Part shown: positions 47,669 through 58,974 of the stretch, piece after piece | How positions within the stretch are numbered: the first letter of the stretch is position 1 | Layout: each line of letters opens with the position of its first letter | Assembly (NCBI GenBank): GCA_002286715.1 | Contig: NSJX01000011.1 | Location: 380,106-444,105, forward strand | Direction: 5' to 3' | Length of the DNA: 64,000 bases | Source: Dentipellis sp. KUC8613 | Lineage: Eukaryota; Basidiomycota; Agaricomycetes; Russulales; Hericiaceae | The notes under the pieces: model-generated | The model's database searches: none | Told to the model about the DNA's origin: nothing | What the model saw: the letters and a program-made list of their open reading frames with translations, nothing else | Made by a program: the position numbers and the translations under genes

Positions 47669-49067
47669 TCATTTTGGGACACTCAGGGGAGTGCCGTCGA
47701 CCAGGACCTGCCATTCGGGCCCGGCAGCCTTGTCCGCCGCGACAATAGCGGCGTAGTCCTGCATGTCCTGCAAGGATATTTTGAAGCCGCCGCAGACGAT
47801 GAACGCGACCGCAACCTCGCGGCCTTCGACCGGGGGCACGAGGTACTGCAGGAGCGAGCCCTTGTACGCGGGTGCGAGCGTCGCCGCGCACGCGAGCTCG
47901 ACGAGCATTTTGTGGTCATCTGAACAGGTGATGCGTCAGACGTATGCTGCAGCAGGCCGCGCGAGCAGGATCGTCACTCGCCTGCAAAGAGCTCGGCGAC
48001 CTGCATGCAGAGCTCGTCGGGGATGCTGACGCAGCGCACGCCTCCTTTCCGGTCGAGCGCCATGCGGACGACTTCTGCAGACGGCTCGGTGGCGCCGAGC
48101 GAGGTTGCTTTGGATGTGAGGTTGTGTACGTGCGCGATCTGGACGTTGTGCTCGTCGTCGTGCCGGATTGTGATGGAATCTGGGAGGGATGCGATCGAGG
48201 CGGGTTCGCGGTTGGCGAGGATGGATTGGTAGAAGCAGTTGGAGCCGTGCGTTTCGAGGGCTATGATCGGCACTGTGTGTTTTCGAGTGGGGTGGAGTAC
48301 GTACCTCAGCCTGTGGCCTGGATATCAGGAAGCGGCGAGATGCTCACCATCGTCCCAGCCGGCGTTTTTGCACCCTACGATGAGCCCGCCGAGGAGTCCG
48401 CCCCCGCCGACGCAGCAAACGATGGCATCGGGTCTTGTCCCTCGGGAGACTTGGACCTTCATCTCGTCGATCATGGACGCATGTCCTTGCCAAAGTGTCG
48501 GATTATCATAGGCGGGGATGAGTACTCTGCACAAGCGCGTCGATCAGCCTTTTCATGAAATGAATGACAGCTCCGGGCGACGTACGCATTCGGATCGTTC
48601 TCAACCGCCTCCTCCGCTGCGCGTAGGGCTTCGAGGAAGAACCGCCCGGCAACCACAAGCTCCGCCCCCAGAGTCTGCAAAAAGTCTCTAGTCCCCTGCG
48701 CGACACCTTCTGGGAAGAAGATGGTGCACTTCACACCTAGTCGTTTCGCCGCGTATGCCGCCGCGAGCCCCGCGTTTCCCCCCGATGCGCAGATAACGTG
48801 CAGAGAGGCGCCATGGATCGCATATTGGTACTGCACAAAGAGCGAGAGACCGCGGTACTTGTAGGACTGCGACGGTTGCAGATTCTGGCGGCCGCATAGT
48901 TAAATACGCTTGATATTGCACCGATCTGTGCTCGGAACACGACTGACCTCGAGCTTCAGATAAATGCGGTATTTTTCGTCATCCAGGCGCTGCGACAGGT
49001 GTCTGGAATAGATGAGTGGGGTCTCAATCCACAGCTTCTGAGAACTGGTGGGTGGGGTTTTCGGCAT
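47669..49067 (-). CDS. L-serine/threonine dehydratase (PLP-dependent, fold type II)
   Basis: Deaminates serine or threonine to pyruvate or 2-oxobutyrate plus ammonia. The N-terminus reads MPKTPPTSSQKLWIETPLIY, with the PLP lysine at Lys49 in PSQSYKYRG (usual motif S-x-K-x-R-G). Further blocks: VICASGGNAGLAAAYAAKRL (asparagine loop), CVGGGGLLGGLIVG (phosphate-binding glycine loop) and PIIALETHGSNCFYQS. The C-terminal part carries ELACAATLAPAYKGSLL and the final ICGG-type serine site (FIVCGGFKI). No regulatory ACT-like domain, so it is the short catabolic type (Cha1/SDH). Its last intron (47981-47920) is GC-AG: the donor reads CAG then GCGAGT. Divergent from the GH31 gene. Confidence 0.92.
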
Positions 49068-49640
49068 GGTGAAGACGGGGATTTTAGCTCACTGTGCGAT
49101 ATGGAGATTGCACTCGGGCTCGAGATAAGTGCAGCAGCGGCTGGCCCTCTTTATGTATGACGCCGTTGCAGCTGCTAATTTCTGCAAAGCGCTGGACTGC
49201 AGTGCTGACTGCAACGCCTTATTTGCTGACAACGTACTTGTCGGCTCCGAATATTGTTTTACTCGAGTCAAAGGTCGCCTCGACGCGCCTCAGACGTAAT
49301 TAGGCGACGTGGACGCGCGTCGTTCGCCTGCGCTCAGCGCTGCATCTTCTTCTCGAACCGTCGATGGGATGGAAAATACGCTTGGGTTCTCCTTCAGATT
49401 ACTTATCCTCTTGGACCCTACCCATGTGAATTTGATTCGTCTTGAGACTCACAAGACCGTCCCGGGCAAACTTCGGATGGCCAAGCGGTCAGCAGTTGCC
49501 TCCAGATGCAGCAACGAGTTGGCGGGCCGCCTGACAGGTTGATTTCAGTTCCTTTGGAAGAGATACGCGGCGGCCGCATACCAGCATGCAACGGTATTTA
49601 AGTCCTTGTAATCTCTGGCTGGGTAGCGCCTTCAACAGCG
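49068..49640. promoter_or_regulatory. Divergent promoter (dehydratase / alpha-xylosidase)
   Basis: 573 bp between start codons without a supported gene. A TATA-like TATTTAAG at about 49596-49603 sits some 40 bases upstream of the alpha-xylosidase ATG. Confidence 0.5.
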
Positions 49641-52600
49641 ATGAAATTCAACGACGGATTTTGGCTGCTGAAGAGCGGCGTCAAGGCTTATTACGGTTTA
49701 CAGGTCGTCCAAGCCAAGGCGGACGGGGACGGTTATGATTTACAAGTCTCCACGAGGCCGAGAAGGCATCGAGGCGATACGCTGGGAGGTATGCACTTGG
49801 CTTGCATATTTATCGATATTTATGTTCAGTGGTATTCCACCCAAAAGGACCAGTGCTCAGTATCCGAGTACACTCGCCGACGGAGGGAGTGATAGGCGTT
49901 CGAATTGACCATTTCAGACACGCAGATCCCCAGCCGAGCATCCCCTTGTTCCCTGATGCGCCGCCGATTCCTTCGGTTTCGCTGTCCAGAGGAACCTCCG
50001 GATCTGAACCCAGCCAGTCGACTTACACCTTGTCCACCGCCGGCCTGACCGCAGAAATCACGTCCAATCCGTACACCATCACCTTCAAGTCATCCAAGCG
50101 TACCCTTACATTTGCTGGAGCCAAGCACCAGGCAATATACGATGTCCCACACAAGTGGACTCTCAATACCGCCGCTAATAGCTCCTGCTTGGCACAGGAT
50201 CCAAGCTCCAATCCTGCGCAAGAAAGGGCGCCGGAATACGTCCGATATGTCCATTCGGAGCTGAACTTGTCTCCTGGCGAGCTCATCTACGGGCTCGGTG
50301 AGCAGTTCGGAGCGTTCGTCAAGAACGGTGGGTGTTACTCTCGTCTACGCGGCTTCATATTTCTTGACATTCGTTGTTCCCAGGACAGAGCGTCAGCGTC
50401 TGGAATCGCGACGGCGGGACCTCCAGCGACCAGGCGTACAAATGTGTTCCCTTCTACATGACGAATCGTGGATACGGCGTGTTTATAAACCATCCAGGAG
50501 AGGTGGAGGTGGAGGCTGGCAGCGAGAAGGTCAGTCGCGTGGGCGTTAGTGTTGCCGGAGAGAGCTTGGAATATTTCGTGATTTACGGGCAAACGCCACT
50601 TGAGGTAGGTCGAACGGCTTTTCGCTAGGGTTCTGATTGGATCTGAGCAGATGAGTCTCGCAGATCCTGGAGCGGTACACTCGGATGACAGGACGTCCAG
50701 CGTAAGTCGCCGACGAAACTCGAACCGAATGAAATAAGAGGAATTGACCGCTTTCTCTCTAGTCTTTTGCCGAGTTGGACGTTCGGGCTGTGGCTCTCCA
50801 CTTCATTCCTCACGTCGTACGACAGCAAGACAGTAGCGGGCTTCCTTCAGGGCATGCAGGACAGGAAGTGCAACGTCCGCGTGTTCCACCTTGATTGCTT
50901 CTGGATGAAGCAGTACGAGTGGTGCTCGTTCACGTTCGATCCAGACAACTTCCCCAACCCCGAAAAATATTTGTCTGAGATCAAGGAGAAGTATGGTGTC
51001 AAGATCTGCGTGTGGAGTGAGTCGATCCATGCGTTCAACCGCTCCCTCTATGATGATTTAATATTCCCTATAGTCAATCCCTACATCTCGCAGCTTTCTC
51101 CGATCTTTGATGAAGGCGTGAAAGGCGGTTATTTCATCAAGAGGAAGGACGGCACGCCATGGCAGTGAGTCCCCTCCGAAACCTGTTCCAAAATGCACAA
51201 TTACCAACGTGGAGTGATCTACTCAGATGGGACCTTTGGCAACCTGGTCTCGCCATCGTCGACTTCACAAACCCAGCAGCGGAAAAGTGGTACACCGAGA
51301 AGCTTGCCCGCCTCATCGACCTCGGGGTCGACACCTTCAAGGTTAGGACTCGTGCATGAAAGACGCCATCCCAACGCTCATTCATATTTTGGTTATCCAC
51401 AGACTGATTTTGCCGAGCGCATTCCGCATACCGGTGTGGTCTACCACGATGGTTCGGACCCCATGCGCATGCACAATGTCTACGCGGTAAAGTACAACAG
51501 TATCGTCTTCAACCTATTGAAAGAGAGGTTTGGCGAAGGTAACGCCGTGCTGTTTGCGAGAGCAGCGCATGCCGGTGGGCAGAGATTCCCCGTGGTTGGT
51601 TTCTCTGCTCCCTTATGCAGAAATGCCCCCCGCTGATGCGTTGCGCAGCACTGGGGCGGCGACTGCGAATCTACGTTTGAAGCCATGGCGGAGACGCTGC
51701 GCGGAGGCCTCAGTCTGACCCTCTCAGGCTTCGCCTTCAGTTCACACGATATCGGTGGCTTCGAGGTGATGTTCTGCGCAAGTCATGTAACCGCTCATGA
51801 ATTCTGAACTTGCTTCCGCAGGGCCATCCTCCACCAGAAATTTACCATCGATGGGTCGCGTTCGGGCTTTTCTCATCGCACTCTCGACTCCACGGCTCCG
51901 GCTCCTATCGTGTCCCCTGGCAGTATGGAGAGGAGGCCGCGACGTACATGGCAAAGTTTTTGGACGCGAAGCACCGGTTAATGCCATACCTCTACCAGCT
52001 GGTATGACATTTCTCCTGGACTTTGCCTTTTCACAGCTAAAAACGATCATCCACCGCAGGCAATCAACGCGAATCAAACCGGGCACCCGCTCCAACGTGC
52101 GATGTTCCTCGAATTCCTATCTGACAGGACAACCCATACCTTGGATCGCCAATACATGCTGGGGCCGTCTCTCCTTGTCGCGCCGGTCTTCGTGCCAGCG
52201 TCTGAAGAGAGCGAATACTATCTGCCCGCGGGCCGCTGGACGTCATTTTTCCATCCAGAGCGCACCGTCGTCGGGCCTACATGGCTCAGCGAGGTCGTAC
52301 CTGTGGACGAGATTCCCGTGTGGGTCCGCCCAGACTCGGTTTTGGTCCTTGGTCCAGCAGATACTCGGCGGCCTGACTACGAGTTGAGCAAAGGCATCGA
52401 TGTGCAGTTGTACGAAATTGCTGACGGCCATGTGTCGCTGACGGATGTGCCGTCTGGGGAAGGCAACGGCATCGCTGGGACGGTGGAGGTGAAGAGAGTG
52501 GGGGGCGATGTGACCATCTCTGTGGTAAAGGGCGTGGTGGAGATGGCTACGGCTACAGTATTCTCCACTGAGCTCGGTAAGTCGGTCACGGATGCCGAGC

Positions 52601-52674
52601 TGGTCGGCGGTGATGCTGGTATCAGGGTCATCGTCAGGCCTGGTCAGAACGAAGTTGTGCTGAGATCGGTGTAA
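49641..52674 (+). CDS. GH31 alpha-xylosidase, YicI-like
   Basis: Releases alpha-linked xylose, for example from xyloglucan oligosaccharides. No signal peptide at the start ([20 protein letters not shown]), so probably intracellular. The N-terminal beta-sandwich contains [18 protein letters not shown] and NHPGEVEVE. The (beta/alpha)8 barrel shows [37 protein letters not shown] and [16 protein letters not shown]. The nucleophile is the first Asp of [13 protein letters not shown]; the acid/base Asp is in [28 protein letters not shown] and LMPYLYQL close the barrel. The nucleophile context and the WGGDCE motif place it with alpha-xylosidases rather than alpha-glucosidases. About eight introns; stop TAA at 52672-52674. 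Confidence 0.94.
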
Positions 52675-53128
52675 ATTTCTGGAGATTGCGGTGTTGCAAA
52701 TTACGCAGAGAAGTACACAAGTCATGTAGTAGTACGTGTCGGAATGCCATGCTGCAGAGTGCAGGTTGAATTGACGCTTCTTGGACCAGCTGACATGCAT
52801 GCTCTGCTCCGATACGGACGTGCTTCATGCGGTCGTCATCTGCCTGACTATGCGCTGATCCTGAAGATAGAATCACTCACCTTGACGCACCTCTGGAGCG
52901 GACAGTCTATCGATTGCTGCTTTCATATCGGGAAGACGCTCAGCGCAATGTATCCAGGGTTAAAAAGTGCAAAGGTAGCACCAAAGTGGTATTCCAAGAG
53001 TGGGGGTTAATCTGCATCCAACCGCGACGCTATTCGTCCAGGAGCCGTAGGCAGCGTAGTGAAAGCCTTCATGGAGGCTGACCAGATCATTACACCGCGA
53101 TAATGACGACTGACGACTGGATGAGAAA
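52675..53128. other. Spacer between convergent genes
   Basis: Presumed 3' UTRs of the GH31 and Cmc2-like genes. A plus-strand frame at 52744-53010 has no domain. Confidence 0.5.
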
Positions 53129-53478
53129 TCAGTCATTCTCGTGAAGATCTTTCAAAGCTTGTTCCCTCCTGGCACGGCGCAGCTTGGCATCTTCTCTGTT
53201 CCTCGAGGAACGAGCTACAGACTGACAACCGGTGAGTATGAGAAGGAAAGGTGGTCGGATGACTGCGTACCTCAGAATGCAAACAATGGTTCAAGTCGAG
53301 CTTGATCTGGTTGCATCCGCCAGTCCATTTCAGGAAGAGATTATCATGGCACTGGTTAAGAGCATCAAAGAGCTCCTGACAAGCTAATGGCGTGCGGTCA
53401 AGTGCGGTCAGAGGTAGGAAAAAAAAGGAGAGAATGGGTAGGCTGACCTGAGCGTTTCTCGGATGCCTGGGTATGCAT
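53129..53478 (-). CDS. Cmc2-like twin-CX9C mitochondrial protein, 78 aa
   Basis: Three exons: 53478-53448, 53383-53271, 53221-53129, all in phase. Two CX9C helices are present: Cys12 to Cys22 (C-QELFDALNQ-C) and Cys34 to Cys44 (C-NQIKLDLNH-C). This is the hallmark of intermembrane-space proteins imported by Mia40. The highly charged C-terminal helix (REDAKLRRARREQALKDLHE) matches Cmc2, an assembly factor of cytochrome c oxidase. Another twin-CX9C family cannot be excluded. Divergent from transketolase. Confidence 0.88.
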
Positions 53479-53725
53479 TAAGCCAGAGTAGACGGAAAGA
53501 GAAATAGGTGCACCAGGACCCACGGGCCAGGGGGGGACCGGAAGCGATGAGAGTTTACGGTGAGAACGTGGAGGTGAAGACTGGGAGACGCCGACCCGCG
53601 GCTCGGACTCCGAGCGCTGCATGCGTCCATCGCGATAACCCCTTAGGTAATTCATCGTCCCAGCTTTGCCCGCCTTTATATACCGCCCCCTCCCTTTTCT
53701 CTCTCTCCACCCCCATCTCCTCCCC
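53479..53725. promoter_or_regulatory. Divergent promoter with TATA box and CT-rich leader (Cmc2-like / transketolase)
   Basis: 247 bp separate the two start codons. On the plus strand TTTATATA at 53675-53682 is followed by an almost pure C/T tract down to the transketolase ATG at 53726. Such pyrimidine tracts commonly mark transcription starts of strongly expressed fungal genes. Confidence 0.6.
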
Positions 53726-56482
53726 ATGTCCCAGTTCACCGCGCAGAGCAGCGATCCCACCGCCATCGCCACCATCCGCACCCTTGCGGCTGATGTCGTC
53801 GGCAAGGCCAACTCCGGCCACCCTGGTACGTCCCCCCGCTCCCATTTCCTGCCTCTCGGTGTATTGACGCGTCGCTCTGGTCGCAGGTGCTCCCATGGGC
53901 ATGGCTCCTGTTGCCCACGTTCTCTTCACTCGGTATTCAAATCCGCGCTCCATCGGGATCGGTGTGCTAAATAGAGGGCCAGCTTCTTCAACGCGAACCC
54001 TAAAAACTCCAAGTGGTTCAACCGCGACCGATTTGTTCTCTCCAATGGGTACGTCTGCGCGTTCTTAGCTTCTCTACGTGCCATTAATGATCGCAAAATT
54101 TTAGCCACGCGTAAGTGCTTTAGAACTATCTGTGGGATTGCGATCTAATTCAAAGCAGTTGCGCCCTCCAATATATTCTCCTCCATCTCATGGGCTACAA
54201 GCTCTCCCTGGACGACCTCAAGGCCTTCCGTCAGATCGATTCTCTGACCCCTGGTCACCCCGAATACCACCATACCGACGGTATGTCGGCCCGGTCCTCC
54301 GCGCTTGAACATTATTTCTTACCTCCTTGCAGGTATCGAGGTTACCACTGGCCCTCTTGGCCAGGGTATCTCCAATGCGGTTGGTCTTGCCATCGCCCAG
54401 GCTCACATCGCGGCCGAATTCAACAAGGACGGCTTTGATCTCGTCAACAACTACACCTATGGTGTGCTTTGTAAATTGCTTTCCAATTAGTCGGGGCGCT
54501 CACACTGTGATTGTTAGCCTTCCTCGGCGATGGTTGCTTGATGGAGGGCGTGTCGAGCGAAGCTTGCAGTCTTGCAGGCCATCTCCAGCTCGGCAACCTG
54601 ATTGCTGTGAGTTGTCTCCCGTCTTTCATACGTTCGTGAGCTGATTCCCTACAATAGATCTGGGATGACAACCGTATGTGACCATTTTTCCCGCCATGAA
54701 CCGAAAAGATCTTAATCCTGAGCAGATATCTCTATCGACGGTGACACCAACGTTGCCTTCACTGAGAACGTTGAGCAGCGGTATCTCGCATACGGCTGGC
54801 AAGTCCTCCACGTGAACGATGGTGACCAGTGCGTACTTAACATTGGCAATCGTAATTGGCCTAACAGTTCTCTAGCGACCTCGAGAGTATCTACAATGCC
54901 ATTGCTGCTGCCCGTCTGGAGAAGACCAAGCCGACTCTCATTCGCTTGAGGACGACCATTGGTTTCGGTTCCAAGCTCCAGGGCACCCATGGTGTCCACG
55001 GCGCTCGTAGGCGTTTTCTCCGCTCACTTCTTGCCGTTTTGTAACATTTTTTTTTTCCCTGACAGCCTTGAAGGCCGATGATATCGCTGCTCTCAAGACC
55101 CACGTCGGATTCGATCCCCAGGCTACCTTCTACATTCCTCAGGCGACATATGACGCGTACGCCGAGGTTGGCAAACGCGGTGCTGCTCTCGAGGCGCAGT
55201 GGAACGCCCTTCTGTCGAACTATGCTCAGAAGTACCCCACCGAGCACTCTGAGCTCCTGCGCAGGATTTCTGGCAAGCTTCCTCAGGGCTGGGAGAAGAC
55301 CCTCCCCATCTACAAGCCTACCGATGCCGCTCAGGCGTCTCGCAAGCTCTCTGAGATCGTTCTCACCGCCATCACCCCCTCGCTTCCTGAGCTCCTCGGT
55401 GGCTCTGCTGACTTGACTGGCAGCAACTTGACCAAGGTCAAGGGCACCGAGGACTTCCAGCCCCCGAGCACCGGTCTTGGCTCCTACAAGGGCACCTACA
55501 TCCGCTATGGTGTCCGTGAGCACGGTATGGGTGCCATTGCTAACGGTCTCGCTGCCTACGGCGGCATCATCCCCTTCGTTGCGACCTTCCTCAACTTCGT
55601 GTCCTACGCTGCGGGCGCTGTCCGCCTCTCCGCCCTTAGCGGACATCAGGTCATCTGGGTCGGTGAGTAGAACCTTCTTGCGCGCTATTGTGTGCCATCT
55701 GACGGCATCCCTCAGCCACCCACGATTCCATCGGTCTTGGTGAGGACGGCCCCACGCACCAGCCCGTCGAGACTGCCATCCACTTCCGTGCCACGCCCAA
55801 CCTCGACTTCTGGCGCCCCGCCGACGGCAACGAGACCTCCGCCGCCTACCTCGTCGCCCTCGAGTCGAAGTCCACGCCGTCCATCCTCTCCCTCTCCCGC
55901 CAGAACCTCCCGAACCTCGAGAACTCGACCATCGAGAAGGCCGCCCGCGGAGGCTATGTTGTGCACGAGGAGGAGAAGGAGGACCTCACCATCGTCAGCA
56001 CTGGTAGCGAGGTCAGCATCGCCCTCGAGGCCGCCGCCGAGCTCAAGAAGCAGGGCGTCAAGACCCGTGTGGTGTCGCTGCCGTGCTGGTCGGTGTTCGA
56101 CAAGCAGCCCGAGGAGTACAAGCTGAGCGTGCTGCGGAGCGGCGCGCCCATCCTTTCGCTCGAGGCGCTTTCGGTATGTTACAATAATTTTGAGAAGCTA
56201 TCGCCTTGACGCTCAATGGTGTTGCAGACTGCTGGCTGGGCCAAGTACAGCCACGAGCAGTACGGTCTCCCCGCGTGGGGTGCCTCCGGCCCCTACAAGA
56301 AGGTCTACGAGAAGTTCGGCATCACTGGCTCCAGTGCGTGTTCTTCTTTCCCAATTCCAGCCGCGCACTGACCGTCCCTGTCCCCGCTAGACATTGCCGT
56401 CGTCGGCAAGAAGGTCGTGGACTTCTACAAGGCCAAGGGCGGCGAGGTCGTCTCGCCTCTTGTCAAGGCCATCCACCTGTAA
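53726..56482 (+). CDS. TKL1: Transketolase
   Basis: Thiamine-diphosphate enzyme of the non-oxidative pentose phosphate pathway, transferring two-carbon units between sugar phosphates. Starts [20 protein letters not shown], then [20 protein letters not shown]. The ThDP-binding GDG motif is [20 protein letters not shown] with its distal IWDDNHISIDGDT. The pyrimidine-binding half shows [16 protein letters not shown], the catalytic glutamate in [17 protein letters not shown] and [19 protein letters not shown]. The C-terminal domain ends [11 protein letters not shown] and stop TAA. About ten introns, clustered in the first half; exons late in the gene are long. Full length, all key residues present. 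Confidence 0.98.
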
Positions 56483-56924
56483 AGCATACGGAGACGAGTA
56501 GGCAGATCTTGGGGGCTTTTGTGCGATAGGAAGAATGTGCTTTGCCGCTAGAAGTGTAATTCGCTAGGGTGTTTTTGTGACGAATAGAAGTATCTTATAG
56601 AATCTTGCTTGCATCTGACTGACGTCGTTTTTGTTGTCTCTACAGACATCCAGGGTGGATGCAAGTGGGTGTAAAGTAAGTTTTCTTAGAGCAAACGGTT
56701 CAGTCCAAACGAAGGACAGTGCTGTTATCGGGATCCACCAGCAGCTGAAATTTTATGTTCAACCGTTCGCGTCGAGTCACCTGCGGGGGTGACCTCGGCC
56801 ATCCTGTCGAGCTGAGTCAGGCCGTTGCGCATGATGATATAAATGGTGGTGAGCGGGGAACCTAAATATTGACAATCTAGTACAGGGCAGTACCTGCTGT
56901 AAACAGCGGACGTAGATCGCGGTC
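56483..56924. other. Spacer between transketolase and transporter 1
   Basis: 442 bp with no supported plus-strand gene. A minus-strand frame at 56777-57289 overlaps the transporter first exon and is a shadow. An AT-rich GATATAAAT lies near 56836, about 85 bases before the transporter ATG. Confidence 0.45.
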
Positions 56925-58584
56925 ATGTCCGAGATTGGCGTCCGGAAGGATGTGCAGGCAATTCCCTTAAGACCTTTGGCATCGGGCGTCACTTCGGGCT
57001 CTTCTGAAACGCCAGCCTCTATAACGACGGGATTGGGCCCGGGGACTTCAGCTTCAGTCGGGGAAGGACCATCCAAAAATCTAGATGAGGCATCTGCAGA
57101 TGTAGATGTAGTACAGGCCCAGGCAGATGACCTCCCAGAAGGCCAATATGGCTGGGTCATCGTTGCAGCATGCAGCATCATAGCGTGAGTTCCAAATGAC
57201 TTGACTCTCAAATGCCATCCTTTGCTGATGATACAGCGTAGGTTCTTCTTCGGAGGCCTCACATATTCATGGGGCGTGGTGCAGGCCAAGTTGACTGCAT
57301 CACATGTAGCGTCCGATGCTCAGCTTTCGTTCATCGGCTCGACATGTATCGCGTGCATCTCGTTCGCGGCGCTCGTCAATGCCCGGATCATTCGGTGGAT
57401 GGGCACACGAAATGCTGCTCTTCTGGGATGCTTCTTCCTCGGTACAGGACAGTTCTTGAATAGCTGGACCGTAAACAGCTATGGAGGCTTATTCTTCACG
57501 AACGGCGTGGTCATGGGGTTCGGCACGAGCCTGTGCTTCATGGTAAGCTTTCTCTTTGCTCCTCAACGCTGTGATTTCTTCGCATAATCTCATTTATTTC
57601 GTCTTTCGACAGGCATGTGGTTCCCTCCCCTCGCAATATTTCCAGCGTAGGCGGGGGCTTGCAAATGGCTTCGTCTTCGCGGGCAATGGGCTCGGCGGTG
57701 CTATCGTGAGCATCTCTATGAATTCTCTCATCGACCGTGTCGGATTGGCCTGGGCGTTTCGGATCCTTGGTATAATCACGCTTGTTGTGACACTCCCCAC
57801 TGCAATGCTCTTGAGGGAGCGCACACGGAGGGCAACAGTCACGATCGAATGGTCGGCAGCGTGTTCCTTCCGAGCTCTGTGCTCACGAGAAACTGACACA
57901 TCCACTCTGGCTGCAGGCGATTGTTCCAAGACCCCAAGTTCCTTCTGCTCTTCATCGGTTCGGGTATCGCCACCTTCCCCCTCCTCGTGCCGCCCTTCTT
58001 CGTGCCCCTGTATGCGCACTCCGTAGGCACGTCCGCCGCGCTCGCCTCCGGCCTGCTCGCCGTCTTCAACTTCGCCTCCGCCGTCGGCCGTGTCAGTTTT
58101 GGCGTGCTCAGCGACAAGGTCGGGCCCATCACCGCGCTCGCCTTCGCGCTGCTGCTCAACTCGGTCAGCATGCTCGCGATATGGCCTGTCAGCGCGAGCG
58201 TCGCGCCGCTCGTGGTGTTCATTGTTCTGAATGGCGCGGGCAACGGCGGGTTCTTTGCGACTATGCCGTCGGTGGTGGGCCATATGTATGGGCATTCGCG
58301 CGTGTCGAGTGCGCTTGCTATGATTGTCACTGGGTGGGCGTCGGGATACTTGCTGGTACGCTGGTGTCGATTCTGCCTTTTCATGTGAACCATTAATGTG
58401 AACTCATGATGTGCAGGGTTCGCCGGTCGCCGGCTGGCTGCTTGAAGCTTATGGAGGATCGAATGCGGGCAGGGCTGCGTTCCGACCTGCTATATACTTT
58501 GCTGGATCCCTTTCGGTCGCCAGCACAGGCCTCATACTCGCGATGCGGCAGCTCCTGGCGAAGAAAGTCCTAGTCTATGCATGA
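56925..58584 (+). CDS. MFS monocarboxylate-type transporter, copy 1
   Basis: Member of the monocarboxylate porter family (fungal MCH/MCT group; some members carry riboflavin or other organic acids). The family signature preceding TM1 is EGQYGW, matching [DE]G[GS][WF][GA]W with one relaxed position. Further marks: FFFGGLTYSWGVVQAKL, ARIIRWMGTRNAALLGC, ACGSLPSQYFQRRRGLANG, NSLIDRVGLAWAFRILG and FASAVGRVSFGVLSDKVGP. It ends AMRQLLAKKVLVYA. Five exons, with introns after CSIIA, after CFM, at the EW/RLF junction and after GYLL. Each of these introns has a counterpart in copy 2. The N-terminal 75 residues are polar and poorly conserved. Substrate not predictable. Confidence 0.92.
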
Positions 58585-58974
58585 GGGCTGCAATCAGAGG
58601 GGCTGCAGTTCTCCATCTGGTCCAAAGGCCATTAGTGTGCAGTTTCAAAATGTACAAACTATCTATCTATCTTGGAGGTATTTCTTCTGCAGCACTGATA
58701 ACCATTCGGTATACCTTATCGCAAGCAGCTTATGTACATGGATGACGAACAGAAGTACGGAAACCGGCTGTTCCCCAATGCTTCCCAAAAAACTTTTGGC
58801 GCCAAGGCGTCTGAAATTTGCGGGTCCGAGCTCGAGGCACGCTGTGATCTTCCCCGCGCTAACTTACCAATGTCAGTAAGGAGTCGAGTCACTCCGATGC
58901 ATAAAGCCATCGTATCCCGCAGAAGAAGTGCGGATTGTCCACCCTCAAGTAGTCGCAGCGTACCGTAGGTTGAA
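58585..58974. other. Spacer between the tandem transporters
   Basis: 390 bp containing the end of copy 1 and the promoter of copy 2. Opposing frames here have no domain. Confidence 0.45.
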
